A DNA stretch of 64,000 nt from Roseibium sediminicola (GTDB lineage Bacteria > Pseudomonadota > Alphaproteobacteria > Rhizobiales > Stappiaceae): the NCBI RefSeq assembly GCF_023156505.1, contig NZ_JALNMJ010000010.1, positions 62,001 to 126,000 on the forward strand, written 5' to 3'. Positions 1 to 8,070 of the stretch are shown in pieces. A program made the translations under genes and the position numbers. Below the pieces are notes generated by a model, which worked only from the letters and a program-made list of their open reading frames with translations, was not told the origin of the DNA and did no database searches. Each line of letters starts with the position of its first letter. The stretch's first letter is position 1.

Positions 1-194
1 ACGAAGCAGATCGAAGCCGTTTTTGCGTCCCCGGGATAGAGTGAATTCGCCCGGCAACATCGTTGCAAAACTTTGGAAACCGGACGGTTACCTGCAGCTT
101 TGCGCCTCGTATCCGAACAAATTCATCCCTACCATTTCATTCAAATTAATGGGTCCTGACCCTAGGTTCTCAGCCCCAGGTTCGAGAACGACCG
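1..194. other. Left edge, no gene identified
   Basis: No convincing gene is seen here. On the plus strand the first frame reads twelve codons into a TAG stop at 37-39, so these bases could be the tail of a gene that begins outside the window, but so few codons cannot be identified. The other open frames look like shadows of the dioxygenase gene on the opposite strand. A short GGGTCCTGACCC inverted repeat lies near 150-161, just beyond the end of that gene, and may take part in termination, although no T-run follows it. Confidence 0.3.
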
Positions 195-1229
195 TTAGAA
201 CCTGGACGGCTCGGTCGGCAGAACCTTGCCCGCATATTTGTGAGAGGTCTTGCCTTTCAGACGCATTTCAAGGTCCTTTTGCCCCATGTAGATCTGCGCC
301 TGACGCCCTTTGGCCCCTGGCAGGCTGAAGACGTCCAGACCGGTCCAGGGCAGGAACGGATTCCGGCGCAGGGAACCGTAGAGGCCAACCCTGACGGACG
401 GCCGCTCGCTTGTCGCCCGCGCGTGAAACCCATGGGTATCCGCGACAACCAGCGAGTTTCCGGGAACAGCGAAGCGGACAGGATCCGGATAATTCAGCCG
501 GGAGAGTTCGTTGGCGGGCAGCCGGAACGATCCGCGTGCATGAAGCCGGTTCTTGTCGGTCGACGCGGTCAGGCTCTGCTCCCGCTCCCAGGCGAGCCGT
601 TCCGGCGTCAGCCGGTGCGATCCCGGGATATAGGTGAAGGGGCCTTCCGCGTCGTCAATGTCATAGAGAAACAGCCAGCATTTGGCAGTCTGGTGGAACG
701 TGTCGGAATGGAACGCCGTTTGCGGATCCGCCTTGCGCTTGCCGTCCGGATTGGTCAGCACGATGTGCAGATAGATCAGCGGATCGCCGTTGGTGGAACC
801 GACATAACGCAGGCCGTTCTGGAGCGGTTTGCTCCAGACAGCAGCGCGCAAATGCGGCAGGTTCCTGAGCACCTTGGGCGGCAGGGGAATGAACCGGGTG
901 ACGGAGTTGCCCTGGCGCATGTCCCAGGCATCAAAACGCGTGGTCTCGATTTCCCTGCGCAGCCCGGCTAGCTGCTCCTCCGGCAACACGTTCCGCGTTT
1001 CGATATATCCGTCCCGCTGGTAGGCAGCGCGGTCCGCATCGCTGATCAGATGCGCTAGCCGCCTGCGCCGCGCGTCGGCCATTTGCTCCGCCAGTTGGAT
1101 GCGTTTGACATGCAGGCCGGCCTCGTTGAGACGCCGGCTGCCGATCAACGGATTGTCGCAGAACGACTTAGCCCCCGTGGCCAGTTCGGCCGCATAATAT
1201 GGCATCTTGAGAACGTCTGCCGCGCGCAT
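195..1229 (-). CDS. Phytanoyl-CoA dioxygenase (PhyH) family protein
   Basis: A 344-residue member of the non-haem Fe(II)/2-oxoglutarate oxygenase superfamily, PhyH type. The HSD triad portion (FHSDTFHQTAKCW) sits mid-protein, and a distal histidine with a following arginine (HGFHARATSERPSVR) can supply the third iron ligand and the oxoglutarate salt bridge. No signal peptide is visible, so it is probably cytosolic. The substrate is unknown; PhyH proteins hydroxylate acyl-CoAs, ectoine or small metabolites. The start at 1229 is preferred over an upstream in-frame codon because AAAGGAA precedes it. It starts 34 nt after the aminopeptidase P stop on the same strand, so the two genes probably share a transcript. 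Confidence 0.8.
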   Translation of the reverse strand: MRAADVLKMPYYAAELATGAKSFCDNPLIGSRRLNEAGLHVKRIQLAEQMADARRRRLAHLISDADRAAYQRDGYIETRNVLPEEQLAGLRREIETTRFDAWDMRQGNSVTRFIPLPPKVLRNLPHLRAAVWSKPLQNGLRYVGSTNGDPLIYLHIVLTNPDGKRKADPQTAFHSDTFHQTAKCWLFLYDIDDAEGPFTYIPGSHRLTPERLAWEREQSLTASTDKNRLHARGSFRLPANELSRLNYPDPVRFAVPGNSLVVADTHGFHARATSERPSVRVGLYGSLRRNPFLPWTGLDVFSLPGAKGRQAQIYMGQKDLEMRLKGKTSHKYAGKVLPTEPSRF

Positions 1230-1263
1230 TCCATTTCCTTTGGTTCCATCGGACCAACGCTTC

Positions 1264-3078
1264 TTAAAGAGCTTTGGTCGCCTGTTCCAGCCAGATCCGC
1301 TGCTTTGCACCGACAAGCGGGCCGATTTCCGCCCGGACCCGTTCGTGATAACTGTTGAGCCAATCCCGTTCGGCCTGGGTCAGCAGCGAAACGTCCACGA
1401 GGCGCAGATCCATCGGCACCAGCGTGATCGTCTCGAAACCGAGCATCGGCCGCTCACCGCCCGGCAAATCGCGCGCCTCGGTCACGATTTCCAGGTTTTC
1501 CAGGCGGATGCCATATTCGCCGGCCGGATAGTAGCCCGGTTCGTTGGACAGGATCATGCCCGGCTTCAGGGGAACCGTGCCGGTCTTTGCAATGCGCTGC
1601 GGGCCTTCATGGACGCCGAGATAGGCACCGACGCCATGACCGGTGCCATGGTCAAAGTCGAGGCCGGCTTTCCAGAGATCGATCCGGGCGAGCGTGTCGA
1701 TCTGCGCCCCGGTCGTGCCTTCGGGGAACTTCGCCGTCGAGACCGCGATATGGCCCTTCAGCACCAGCGTGAAATGCTTCTTCATTTCCGGGCTGACCTC
1801 CCCCACCGCAAGGGTGCGGGTGATGTCGGTGGTGCCGTCCTCATACTGGGCGCCGCTGTCGATCAGGAACGGTTTGCCAAGCGGGATATTCAGGTTGCTG
1901 GACCGACTGACACGATAGTGGCAAATGGCGCCGTTCGGCCCCGCACCTGAAATCGTGTCGAAGGAAATGTCCTTCAGGACACCGGTTTCCCGCCGAAACT
2001 CCTCAAGCTTTTCCGCAGCGCCGATTTCATCGAGTTCTCCCTTGGGGGCTTCCTCGTCGAACCAGCACAGGAAATTCACATAGGCGACGGCATCGCGGAT
2101 ATGCGCTTCACGCGCGCCCTTGAGCTCGGTTGCGTTCTTGATGGCCTTGGGCAGCAGCACCGGATCCTGGGCCTCCACCAGCGTGCCGCCGGCCCCGGTA
2201 ATGGCATCTGCAATGCCGATCCCGGCCAGTGCCGGATCGATCAACACACGGGCGCCCGCCTTGCCGAGGGTCTTCAGGCCGGAGACGAAACCGTCCGGTT
2301 CGCCGAGATCGGTCAGATCCGACAGCGCATCGCGCACGGAATTGGACAGCTTCCGGCCGTCGATATAAAGCGCGGGCTTGCCGTCGCTCGGCACCGTTGC
2401 AAAGGACAGCGGCAGCGGAGTGTGGCTGACGTCCGAGCCGCGGATGTTGAACAGCCAGGCAATGGAATCGGGCTGCGTCAGGACGCAGGCATCGGCTTTC
2501 TTGTCTTTCAGTGCGGACTGGATCTCGGCAATCTTGTCGGATGCCTCGCGGCCGGCAAGCGAAACCGGATAAAGCGCAACCTCGCCGAGCGGCGGTTCGG
2601 GACGGTCTTCCCAGACACTGTCGAGCGGATTGTCACCAAGGGTTACCAGCTCGGCGCCCGCTTCCTCGCAGACCTCTTTCAGGCGGCGCACCTCGCGCAC
2701 GGTGTGCAGCATGGCATCAATGCCGAGCTTCTGGCCCGGCTTGAGCTTTGAGCCAAGCCAGTCCGTCACCGGTTCATTGATCAGGTGGCGGGCCGGAAAC
2801 ACGTCCATATCGACCTGTTCGCGCACCTGGATGGTATAGCGACCGTCGACGAAGATCGCAGCGTCTTCGCCGAGCACGGCCGCAACGCCCGCCGATCCTG
2901 TGAAACCCGTCAGCCATTGCAAGCGGCAATCATGCGGCGGCACATATTCTCCCTGATGCGCATCAGCGCGCGGGATCAGAAAACCATCAAGGCCGCGGCG
3001 GGCGAGTTCGGCCCTGAGAAGCGCTGCATGCGGCGCTCCGCAGGAAGGATCGCTGAGATCGTCAAAGGTCTGAAACAT
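1264..3078 (-). CDS. Aminopeptidase P family (M24B) metallopeptidase
   Basis: A 604-residue Xaa-Pro aminopeptidase of the long form, with creatinase-like N-terminal domains (about 1-320) followed by the M24 pita-bread catalytic domain. The dinuclear metal ligands can be recognised: two aspartates around LIDSGAQYEDGTTDITRT, a histidine in HGTGHGVGAYLGVHEGP and glutamates in NEPGYYPAGEYGIRLEN. It should remove N-terminal residues that precede proline in cytosolic peptides. The start at 3078 (MFQTFDD) is chosen because the alignable domain begins there; an in-frame extension of 12 codons is possible. It is followed closely by the dioxygenase gene. Confidence 0.92.
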   Translation of the reverse strand: MFQTFDDLSDPSCGAPHAALLRAELARRGLDGFLIPRADAHQGEYVPPHDCRLQWLTGFTGSAGVAAVLGEDAAIFVDGRYTIQVREQVDMDVFPARHLINEPVTDWLGSKLKPGQKLGIDAMLHTVREVRRLKEVCEEAGAELVTLGDNPLDSVWEDRPEPPLGEVALYPVSLAGREASDKIAEIQSALKDKKADACVLTQPDSIAWLFNIRGSDVSHTPLPLSFATVPSDGKPALYIDGRKLSNSVRDALSDLTDLGEPDGFVSGLKTLGKAGARVLIDPALAGIGIADAITGAGGTLVEAQDPVLLPKAIKNATELKGAREAHIRDAVAYVNFLCWFDEEAPKGELDEIGAAEKLEEFRRETGVLKDISFDTISGAGPNGAICHYRVSRSSNLNIPLGKPFLIDSGAQYEDGTTDITRTLAVGEVSPEMKKHFTLVLKGHIAVSTAKFPEGTTGAQIDTLARIDLWKAGLDFDHGTGHGVGAYLGVHEGPQRIAKTGTVPLKPGMILSNEPGYYPAGEYGIRLENLEIVTEARDLPGGERPMLGFETITLVPMDLRLVDVSLLTQAERDWLNSYHERVRAEIGPLVGAKQRIWLEQATKAL

Positions 3079-3186
3079 GCGGCGCACGGTAATTTGGCCG
3101 GAGCCTCCGATCAAGCAGGATAATTATTCCGGATCAGCCTGTTCGGGAGAAAAGCTTCTTCTTGCATTTTGCAATGCAGCAATCAT

Positions 3187-3200
3187 TTCGCATATGCGAA
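3187..3200. promoter_or_regulatory. 14-bp palindrome, candidate operator
   Basis: TTCGCATATGCGAA is a perfect palindrome about 110 bp upstream of the aminopeptidase P start and 225 bp upstream of the DUF1127-like gene. Its size and symmetry suit a dimeric helix-turn-helix regulator. No regulator family can be named from the sequence. Confidence 0.35.
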
Positions 3201-3353
3201 GAGTGCAAGGCAGTCATGCGCCGGAAGGGCTACCTGAGCAGCTCGGGAACACGCATATAGAGGTCACACAAGAACAAAGACGTTTCTCCCTAGATCAGCG
3301 GTTGCTCAAGCGGAGCTGCTTGAACAACCAAAAGCTGATCGCTTCTTAGATGC

Positions 3354-3389
3354 AGAGCATCCTGCGTTCTCTCGAACGCAGGATGCTCT
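3354..3389. repeat. Perfect 16-bp inverted repeat with 4-nt loop
   Basis: AGAGCATCCTGCGTTC, a TCTC loop, then the exact reverse complement. No T-run follows on either strand, so it is not an ordinary intrinsic terminator. It ends 36 nt before the DUF1127-like start and would form a very stable hairpin in that gene's leader; a role in mRNA stability or as a processing site is possible. Confidence 0.7.
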
Positions 3390-3425
3390 GGGGAAGCTCT
3401 TAAACTTCAAATGGGAAAGATCACG

Positions 3426-3629
3426 ATGACCCGTACGACCACCACTTCGACCCGCACCGGCAGCAGCTTCATGCGCCGTGCCTTCGACCGCATGATTGAA
3501 GCCCGTTCGGCTCAGGCCCGCCGCTATGTCAACGGCTACCTGTTGTCCCTGGACGACGCCACGCTGGCCGCCCACGGCTACGACCGCGACGAGCTGGAGC
3601 GCGAAGGTTCCACCACCCGCGGTTTCTAA
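3426..3629 (+). CDS. DUF1127-like small protein
   Basis: A 67-residue basic protein. Its C-terminal half (RRYVNGYLLSLDDATLAAHGYDRDEL) matches the short DUF1127/YjiS-type motif common in alphaproteobacteria, where small members have been linked to phosphate or carbon metabolism through RNA-related roles. The ATG at 3426 is preferred over the one at 3411 because GGGAAAGA precedes it at good spacing. A bidirectional terminator lies just downstream. The exact function is unknown. Confidence 0.75.
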   Translation: MTRTTTTSTRTGSSFMRRAFDRMIEARSAQARRYVNGYLLSLDDATLAAHGYDRDELEREGSTTRGF

Positions 3630-3667
3630 GAGGCTCAGGACGTTTTTCGAAACAAGACTGTGCATTG

Positions 3668-3700
3668 AAAAAGCCCGCCGACCCGTTCGGCGGGCTTTTT
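3668..3700. terminator. Bidirectional intrinsic terminator
   Basis: An A5 run, the stem AGCCCGCCG, loop ACCCGTT, stem CGGCGGGCT and a T5 run. The T-runs on both strands serve the convergent DUF1127-like gene (plus) and prmA (minus). Confidence 0.9.
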
Positions 3701-3711
3701 CGTGTCTATTC

Positions 3712-4602
3712 TCACGCCAGCTTGCGGCCCCGCACCAGCGTCAGGGTCAGCCAGCCGTCCTTTTCCCGGCGCCGGTCCAGAACAAAGCCCTGGCAGCGAT
3801 AGGCGAACAGGATGCGCGGTCCGTCCTCGACCCGCAGGCCCGACAGCACCAGCGTCGCGGTCGCGGTCATGTGTTCGCCGATGGATTTCGACATTTTCAT
3901 CAGGGGCCGCGCCAGGATGTTGGCAATCACCAGGTCGAACGGGCCGTAGAGGCTGAAGCGCCGGTCTTCCATACCATTGGCGGTGAACCCCTTGACGAGA
4001 TGCGACGCGCCGTTGAGCCGCGCGTTTTCCAGCGCTGTCTTTGTGGCAATCGGGTCGATATCGGTCGCCAGCACGCTCTGACGGCCCTTGAGCGCCGCCG
4101 CGATGGCCAGAACGCCGGTGCCGGTGCCGAGATCCAGGATGCCGTCATATTCGCGCAAGGACAGGAGCCGGTCGATTTCCTCAAGGCAGCCTGCCGTGGT
4201 GCCGTGATGGCCGGTGCCGAAAGCCAGCGCCGCCTCAATTTCAAGGCCGATCGCGCCCGGAACCACCTTGTCCCGGTCATGACCGCCATGCACGATGAAC
4301 CGGCCCGCCCGGACCGGCTTCAGGCCTTCCAGGCTCTTTTCAACCCAGTTGATATCCGGCAGTTCTTCCGCCTCGAGCGGCGCGGCGAAGGCGTCTGCGC
4401 CAACCCGGTCACGGACAGTTGCCGAGGCTTCGTCCGGTTCCATGTCGAACAGCAGGATTTCCGCGGACCAGATGCGCCCGTCCGGGGAGGCCTCGTAGAT
4501 GGTCACCGGATTGCCGTCATCCTCAAAGGCGCGCTCCAGAATTTCCGCGATCCGTTTGGCTTCCAGTTCTTCGGCTGTGATCCGCACCCGGATGGTTTTC
4601 AT
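3712..4602 (-). CDS. prmA: Ribosomal protein L11 methyltransferase
   Basis: A 296-residue class I SAM-dependent methyltransferase that trimethylates ribosomal protein L11. The N-terminal substrate-recognition domain occupies about 1-110. The PrmA-specific segment FGTGHHGTTAGCLEEID is followed by the SAM-binding motif LDLGTGTGVLAIAA and the acidic motif II around ATDIDPIA. The start at 4602 (MKTIRVRI) matches the family N-terminus; a start nine codons upstream is open but less likely. It is monocistronic, with a terminator right behind it. Confidence 0.95.
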   Translation of the reverse strand: MKTIRVRITAEELEAKRIAEILERAFEDDGNPVTIYEASPDGRIWSAEILLFDMEPDEASATVRDRVGADAFAAPLEAEELPDINWVEKSLEGLKPVRAGRFIVHGGHDRDKVVPGAIGLEIEAALAFGTGHHGTTAGCLEEIDRLLSLREYDGILDLGTGTGVLAIAAALKGRQSVLATDIDPIATKTALENARLNGASHLVKGFTANGMEDRRFSLYGPFDLVIANILARPLMKMSKSIGEHMTATATLVLSGLRVEDGPRILFAYRCQGFVLDRRREKDGWLTLTLVRGRKLA

Positions 4603-4741
4603 GACCGGCCCTGTCTTCGGTAATAGCATTCAAGGCGTGGGGTATAGCGGGAAGCAGGCTGCGAAACCAGCGCCTTCCGGCGAAAAGACTGGGCATTTTG
4701 TATGCGTGCCCCATTTCATAACGCAGAGAGAGGACAATGCG

Positions 4742-5305
4742 ATGTCATTCCCAACAAGAAACCGTTCGTGCCGGGCGGTTGCCCTCGCTTCGCTTGTTGT
4801 CGCGGCGTTTTTTTCCGCTCTGCTGCCGGCCGCCGCCGACACGGACAAGGAGGCCCTGTTCGAGGCCTTGAAAAACGCGCCGGACGAACAGGCTGCCGAG
4901 CAGATTGAAAACGAAATCTGGAAATCCTGGCTTGAAGCCGCCCCGACGCCTGAGCTTCAGGTCAAGGTCGAGACCGCGATGCAACGGCGCAATCTCTATG
5001 ACTTTCAGGGCGCCAAGGATCTCCTCGACGAGGTGATCGCAACGGCCCCGAACTATTCGGAAGGCTGGAACCAGCGCGCCTTTGTCCTGTTCCTGCAAGG
5101 CAATTACGAGGCGAGCCTGGAGGATATCGAGCGCACGCTGGAACTGGAGCCACGCCATTTCGGCGCCCTGTCGGGAAGGGCGATGATCTTCATGACCCTC
5201 GGCCGGGTGAAGCTCGGACAGGAAGCCCTGCGCGAAGCCGTCAAGATCCACCCGTTCCTGAAGGAACGCGACATGCTGATCCAGCCCAAGGGGGTGGATC
5301 TTTAG
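4742..5305 (+). CDS. Exported TPR-repeat protein
   Basis: A 187-residue protein with a clear signal peptide (SCRAVALASLVVAAFFSALLPAAAD region, cleavage near residue 30) and at least two tetratricopeptide repeats in the C-terminal half (GWNQRAFVLFLQGNYEASL and FGALSGRAMIFMTLGRVKLG). It is probably a periplasmic scaffold or adaptor; the partner is unknown. The ATG at 4742 has AGAGAGGA upstream. It is divergent from prmA and carries a palindromic repeat behind it. Confidence 0.85.
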   Translation: MSFPTRNRSCRAVALASLVVAAFFSALLPAAADTDKEALFEALKNAPDEQAAEQIENEIWKSWLEAAPTPELQVKVETAMQRRNLYDFQGAKDLLDEVIATAPNYSEGWNQRAFVLFLQGNYEASLEDIERTLELEPRHFGALSGRAMIFMTLGRVKLGQEALREAVKIHPFLKERDMLIQPKGVDL

Positions 5306-5360
5306 GACTGCACCAGCCCCAGGAAATAACCTGGGAGGCCCGACACCTTCATCGGCAACC

Positions 5361-5490
5361 CAACACATTCAGCGTCATCCTGAGGAAGCCCGAAGGGCTG
5401 TCTCGAAGGATCGGACACTTGCTCCATAGTGCGCAGCAGATCCTTCGAGACGGGCCTGAAGGCCCTCCTCAGGATGACGCTGAATATGTT
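5361..5490. repeat. Rhizobiales-type intergenic palindromic repeat
   Basis: A large imperfect inverted repeat whose outer arms CAACACATTCAGCGTCATCC and the complement of GGATGACGCTGAATATGTTG differ at one position. Internal arms TCTCGAAGGATC and GATCCTTCGAGA pair as well. Such CGTCATCCTGAGG/TCTCGAAGGATC elements are common intergenic mosaic repeats in Rhizobiales. It lies between the convergent TPR and histidine kinase genes. Confidence 0.85.
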
Positions 5491-5541
5491 GTGTAGGCTC
5501 AGGCATTTGCCCGCTTTACCGGTCGCGGCCAACGGCCGGAC

Positions 5542-6921
5542 TTATTCCGCCCCGCCCTCAACCACCGGCAGATGCAGGCACACCGTGAGGCCTCCGCCCG
5601 GAGTGTCGGATAGCTCCAGACGTCCGCCCGCCGCTTCCACAATTGACTTCGCAGTGGGAAGACCAAGGCCGAAGCCGGTGCCTTCGCGGATCTGGCGAGC
5701 AGCGTCACCGCGCTCGAACGGTTCCAGAAGCCGCGCACGGTCCGCCGCCGCGATGCCCGGGCCGTGGTCGACGATATCGACGCGAATATGATCGGCGTCC
5801 CGGTAGGCCAGGATCTCCACCCCGAAGGCATAGAAAAGCGCGTTGTCGATCAGGTTGGAGAACGCCCGCTGCAGCTCGGTGTTGCGCGCCATCACCGACA
5901 GGCGGCCGTCATAGCGCAGTTTCACCGCGTGGCCGGTATCGGCATATTGATCGCACAGGGATTGCAGGAAACTGGGCAGATCGATGCGCTGGACCGATTC
6001 CGCGCTCGCCCCGTCGCGCAGAAAGGTCAGCGCGGCGTCGATCTGTCCTTCCATCAGTTGAAGGTCCCGCAGGCTTCGATCCCGAATGTCGCCCGGCTCC
6101 AGAAGGTCGAGACGAAGCCGCAGACGGGTCAGAGGTGTTCTGAGATCGTGACTGACGGCCGCAAGCATGCGCGTGCGCTTTTCCAGGAATTCGTTGATCC
6201 GGTGCTGCATGCGATTGAAAGCGGTCGCTGCCGCGCGCACTTCGCGGGGGCCGCTTTCCCTGATCGGCACGGGAGAGGTGGAGGTCTCTCCAAAGGATCT
6301 TGCGGAGGCAGCAAGGGCTGCCAAAGGCCCCGCCAAACTGCGTGCCGCCCAGATCATCAGGCCGCAGAAACTGAGTGCCAGAAAACCGAAAAAGAGGAGA
6401 AAAGGTTCGCCTAGAACCGGTGGCGGCGGGCCGCGCATACCCCATTCAGCGGCAACAAGCGCCCCGTCACGCAGCCGGATAAACAGCAGCGGAGGTGCGT
6501 TCTTGCCGCGTTTTTGAGGGGCCACAACATGTTCGATGCGCATACCGAGAAGGGTATTCCCGGTCACGAAGGGGCCGAAATGCTCGCCGTCGCTGGCGCC
6601 GCCGCTGACGGTCAGCGCGTTTTCATCGACCAGTTCCAGCATCAGATCGGGAAGTTCACCATGAAGTGCGGCAAGAACCTCGCGTCGCTCGTCTGCAGGT
6701 GTCTCATTGAGCTTTGCTACGGCTACGCTCACAAGATGACTGTTCATGACGGACGGATTCCGATCGAGACGCTCTTTCAGGAAATAAAAGCTGGCTGCCC
6801 CAACCAGAACCATGAACAGGCCCGACACCGCGAGCAGCACCAGGATCTGATACAGCATCGTGTCCGGCCAGAAGTGTTTAACCAGCCGCATCATCGCGCG
6901 TGACCGGGGCAACGAATTCAT
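5542..6921 (-). CDS. EnvZ-like sensor histidine kinase
   Basis: A 459-residue membrane kinase. TM1 is at about 22-48, a periplasmic sensor of about 120 residues follows, TM2 is at about 173-192, then HAMP. The HisKA box AAVSHDLRTPLTRLRLRL has the phospho-acceptor His258, and the HATPase domain shows N box NLIDNALFYA, G1 DHGPGIA and G2 GTGFGLGLPTA. It overlaps the response regulator stop by 44 nt if the ATG at 6921 is used; ATGs at 6894 and 6891 are alternatives, since no site has a strong ribosome-binding sequence. It should phosphorylate the regulator encoded immediately upstream. The signal is unknown. Confidence 0.92.
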   Translation of the reverse strand: MNSLPRSRAMMRLVKHFWPDTMLYQILVLLAVSGLFMVLVGAASFYFLKERLDRNPSVMNSHLVSVAVAKLNETPADERREVLAALHGELPDLMLELVDENALTVSGGASDGEHFGPFVTGNTLLGMRIEHVVAPQKRGKNAPPLLFIRLRDGALVAAEWGMRGPPPPVLGEPFLLFFGFLALSFCGLMIWAARSLAGPLAALAASARSFGETSTSPVPIRESGPREVRAAATAFNRMQHRINEFLEKRTRMLAAVSHDLRTPLTRLRLRLDLLEPGDIRDRSLRDLQLMEGQIDAALTFLRDGASAESVQRIDLPSFLQSLCDQYADTGHAVKLRYDGRLSVMARNTELQRAFSNLIDNALFYAFGVEILAYRDADHIRVDIVDHGPGIAAADRARLLEPFERGDAARQIREGTGFGLGLPTAKSIVEAAGGRLELSDTPGGGLTVCLHLPVVEGGAE

Positions 6922-7606
6922 ATCCGCCGGCTCGGACCGTCCGGATGAACTGGTAAGGCGCTCCGCCGGCCTCGAGCTTCGAGCGGAGCCGGCTGATCAG
7001 GATGTCGATGTTGCGGCCATTGGTGGCGCCGAATTGGCCGAGGGTCAGCTCGACCAGCTGCTCCCGGCTGAGCACGCGGCCCGCTCGTTCCGCCAGAACC
7101 TGAAGCAGGGTGAATTCCGCGGGAGTGACGGAAATCAGTGCGCCGTCGGTGTTGTGCAGGCTGCGCTGGCGGCAATCCATCCGCCAGCCCTCAAAACTCA
7201 GCTTGCCGGCGGCCGCCGGTGCCGACACGCCGCCAAGTTCCACCCGGCGAAACAGAGCCCGCACCCTGGCGATCAGTTCGCGCGGATTGAACGGCTTGGG
7301 CACATAATCGTCCGCGCCGACTTCCAGGCCGACGACCCGGTCGATGTCTTCGTTCTTGGCGGAAACAATGATGATCGGCACGGAGCTGGTCGCCCTGAGA
7401 CGCCGGCAGATGCTGAGGCCGTCCTCGCCGGGCAGCATCAGGTCGAGCAGGATCAGGTCGACCCGGTTGCTGGCCAGAAGCCGGTCCATCTCGGCTCCGT
7501 CCCGGGCGAGCGTCACCTTGAAATCATTGGCGACCAGATGCCGCTTGATCAGGAGACCGATCTCCGAATCGTCCTCGACAACCAGGATATGAGAGGGTTT
7601 GTGCAT
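6878..7606 (-). CDS. OmpR-family response regulator
   Basis: A 242-residue regulator: receiver domain (about 6-120) with the acidic pocket EDD (11-13), phospho-acceptor Asp55 (LILLDLMLPGEDG) and the conserved lysine in DDYVPKPF. An OmpR/PhoB winged helix follows (about 140-235, ending IRTVRAGGYEF). It is the first gene of the two-component operon. Its ribosome-binding site AGGACAG directly abuts the left arm of the structured element at 7614-7879, so that element forms or borders its 5' leader. Confidence 0.93.
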   Translation of the reverse strand: MHKPSHILVVEDDSEIGLLIKRHLVANDFKVTLARDGAEMDRLLASNRVDLILLDLMLPGEDGLSICRRLRATSSVPIIIVSAKNEDIDRVVGLEVGADDYVPKPFNPRELIARVRALFRRVELGGVSAPAAAGKLSFEGWRMDCRQRSLHNTDGALISVTPAEFTLLQVLAERAGRVLSREQLVELTLGQFGATNGRNIDILISRLRSKLEAGGAPYQFIRTVRAGGYEFVAPVTRDDAAG

Positions 7607-7613
7607 TCTGTCC

Positions 7614-7879
7614 TATACCAACCTCAATAGATAGGAACCGATCTGACCGCGTTTGGGGACTGTTCGGCAAGGAGCAGGTTGCAGGGCGATTTGGTTTATC
7701 GGTCAAAATCTGCGACGCGGCTGAACAGTCCCCAAACACGGCCTTCGGTGGCCAGCTCCGGCCCGCCGGACAGCGTTGCGCTGCTTGAACGGCCAACCAG
7801 GCCGTCCTGCGCAACGCGCCTTGCCGGCCAAACCGGATCAGAGCCATCAGATCGGTTCCTATCTATTGAGGTTGGTATA
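7614..7879. repeat. Structured multi-hairpin intergenic element, copy 1
   Basis: A 266-bp element bounded by a perfect 33-bp terminal inverted repeat (7614-7646 and 7847-7879, outer sequence TATACCAACC). Inside are hairpin A (perfect 15-bp stem 7651-7665/7723-7737) and a small GGCC-TTCGGT-GGCC hairpin (B, near 7742-7755). A longer arm C has the core GCGTTGCGC paired with GCGCAACGC and an apical ACGGCC/GGCCGT hairpin. The loop of A holds CAAGGAGCA (7668-7676) and TGCGACGCGG (7711-7720), separated by 34 nt, exactly as in the copy at 18193-18460. The strand of any transcript is unknown. No open frame inside looks coding. Confidence 0.8.
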
Positions 7880-7995
7880 TTGCCTCATCCGGCGGAATTT
7901 TCATCCGCTTTCCGGGAGTCTTACGCCGGAAAAGTGTTTCTCGTCATTTCCGGAAAAAACCGCGGAAACATGCCGAAAACAGCACCTCCCACCGG

Positions 7996-8010
7996 TTAAG
8001 ACCTCGTTAA
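7996..8010. promoter_or_regulatory. Candidate CtrA box
   Basis: TTAAGACCTCGTTAA fits the alphaproteobacterial CtrA consensus TTAA-N7-TTAA perfectly. It lies inside the larger palindrome-like GGTTAA...TTAACC, 60 bp upstream of the small gene at 8071. Family knowledge says CtrA controls cell-cycle, flagellar and motility genes. Binding here is an inference. Confidence 0.6.
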
Positions 8011-8070
8011 CCTTTCGGGCATCACCGTCTTCGAAGTCAAGGCGTCGTCCCTTTTCAGGAGCAAACGAAG

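Larger units (their letters stand above)
3079..3425. other. Intergenic region with palindrome and strong hairpin
   Basis: A 347-bp AT-richer stretch between divergently transcribed genes. It should hold the promoter of the aminopeptidase P gene on one side and of the DUF1127-like gene on the other. It contains a 14-bp perfect palindrome (3187-3200) and a perfect 16-bp-stem hairpin (3354-3389), both listed separately. No gene is seen in it. Confidence 0.6.

Noticed and set aside
3306..3665. Minus-strand frame of 119 codons over the DUF1127-like gene
   Set aside because: It is antisense to a better supported small gene and would read through its hairpin and terminator.
5361..5490. Considered as an insertion sequence remnant
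   Set aside because: It matches the general sequence style of Rhizobiales intergenic palindromes, with no transposase trace or direct repeats.
7524..7999. Open frames across structured element copy 1
   Set aside because: They cross the inverted repeat arms, which encode unrelated peptides in each direction; the element is better explained as structured non-coding DNA.
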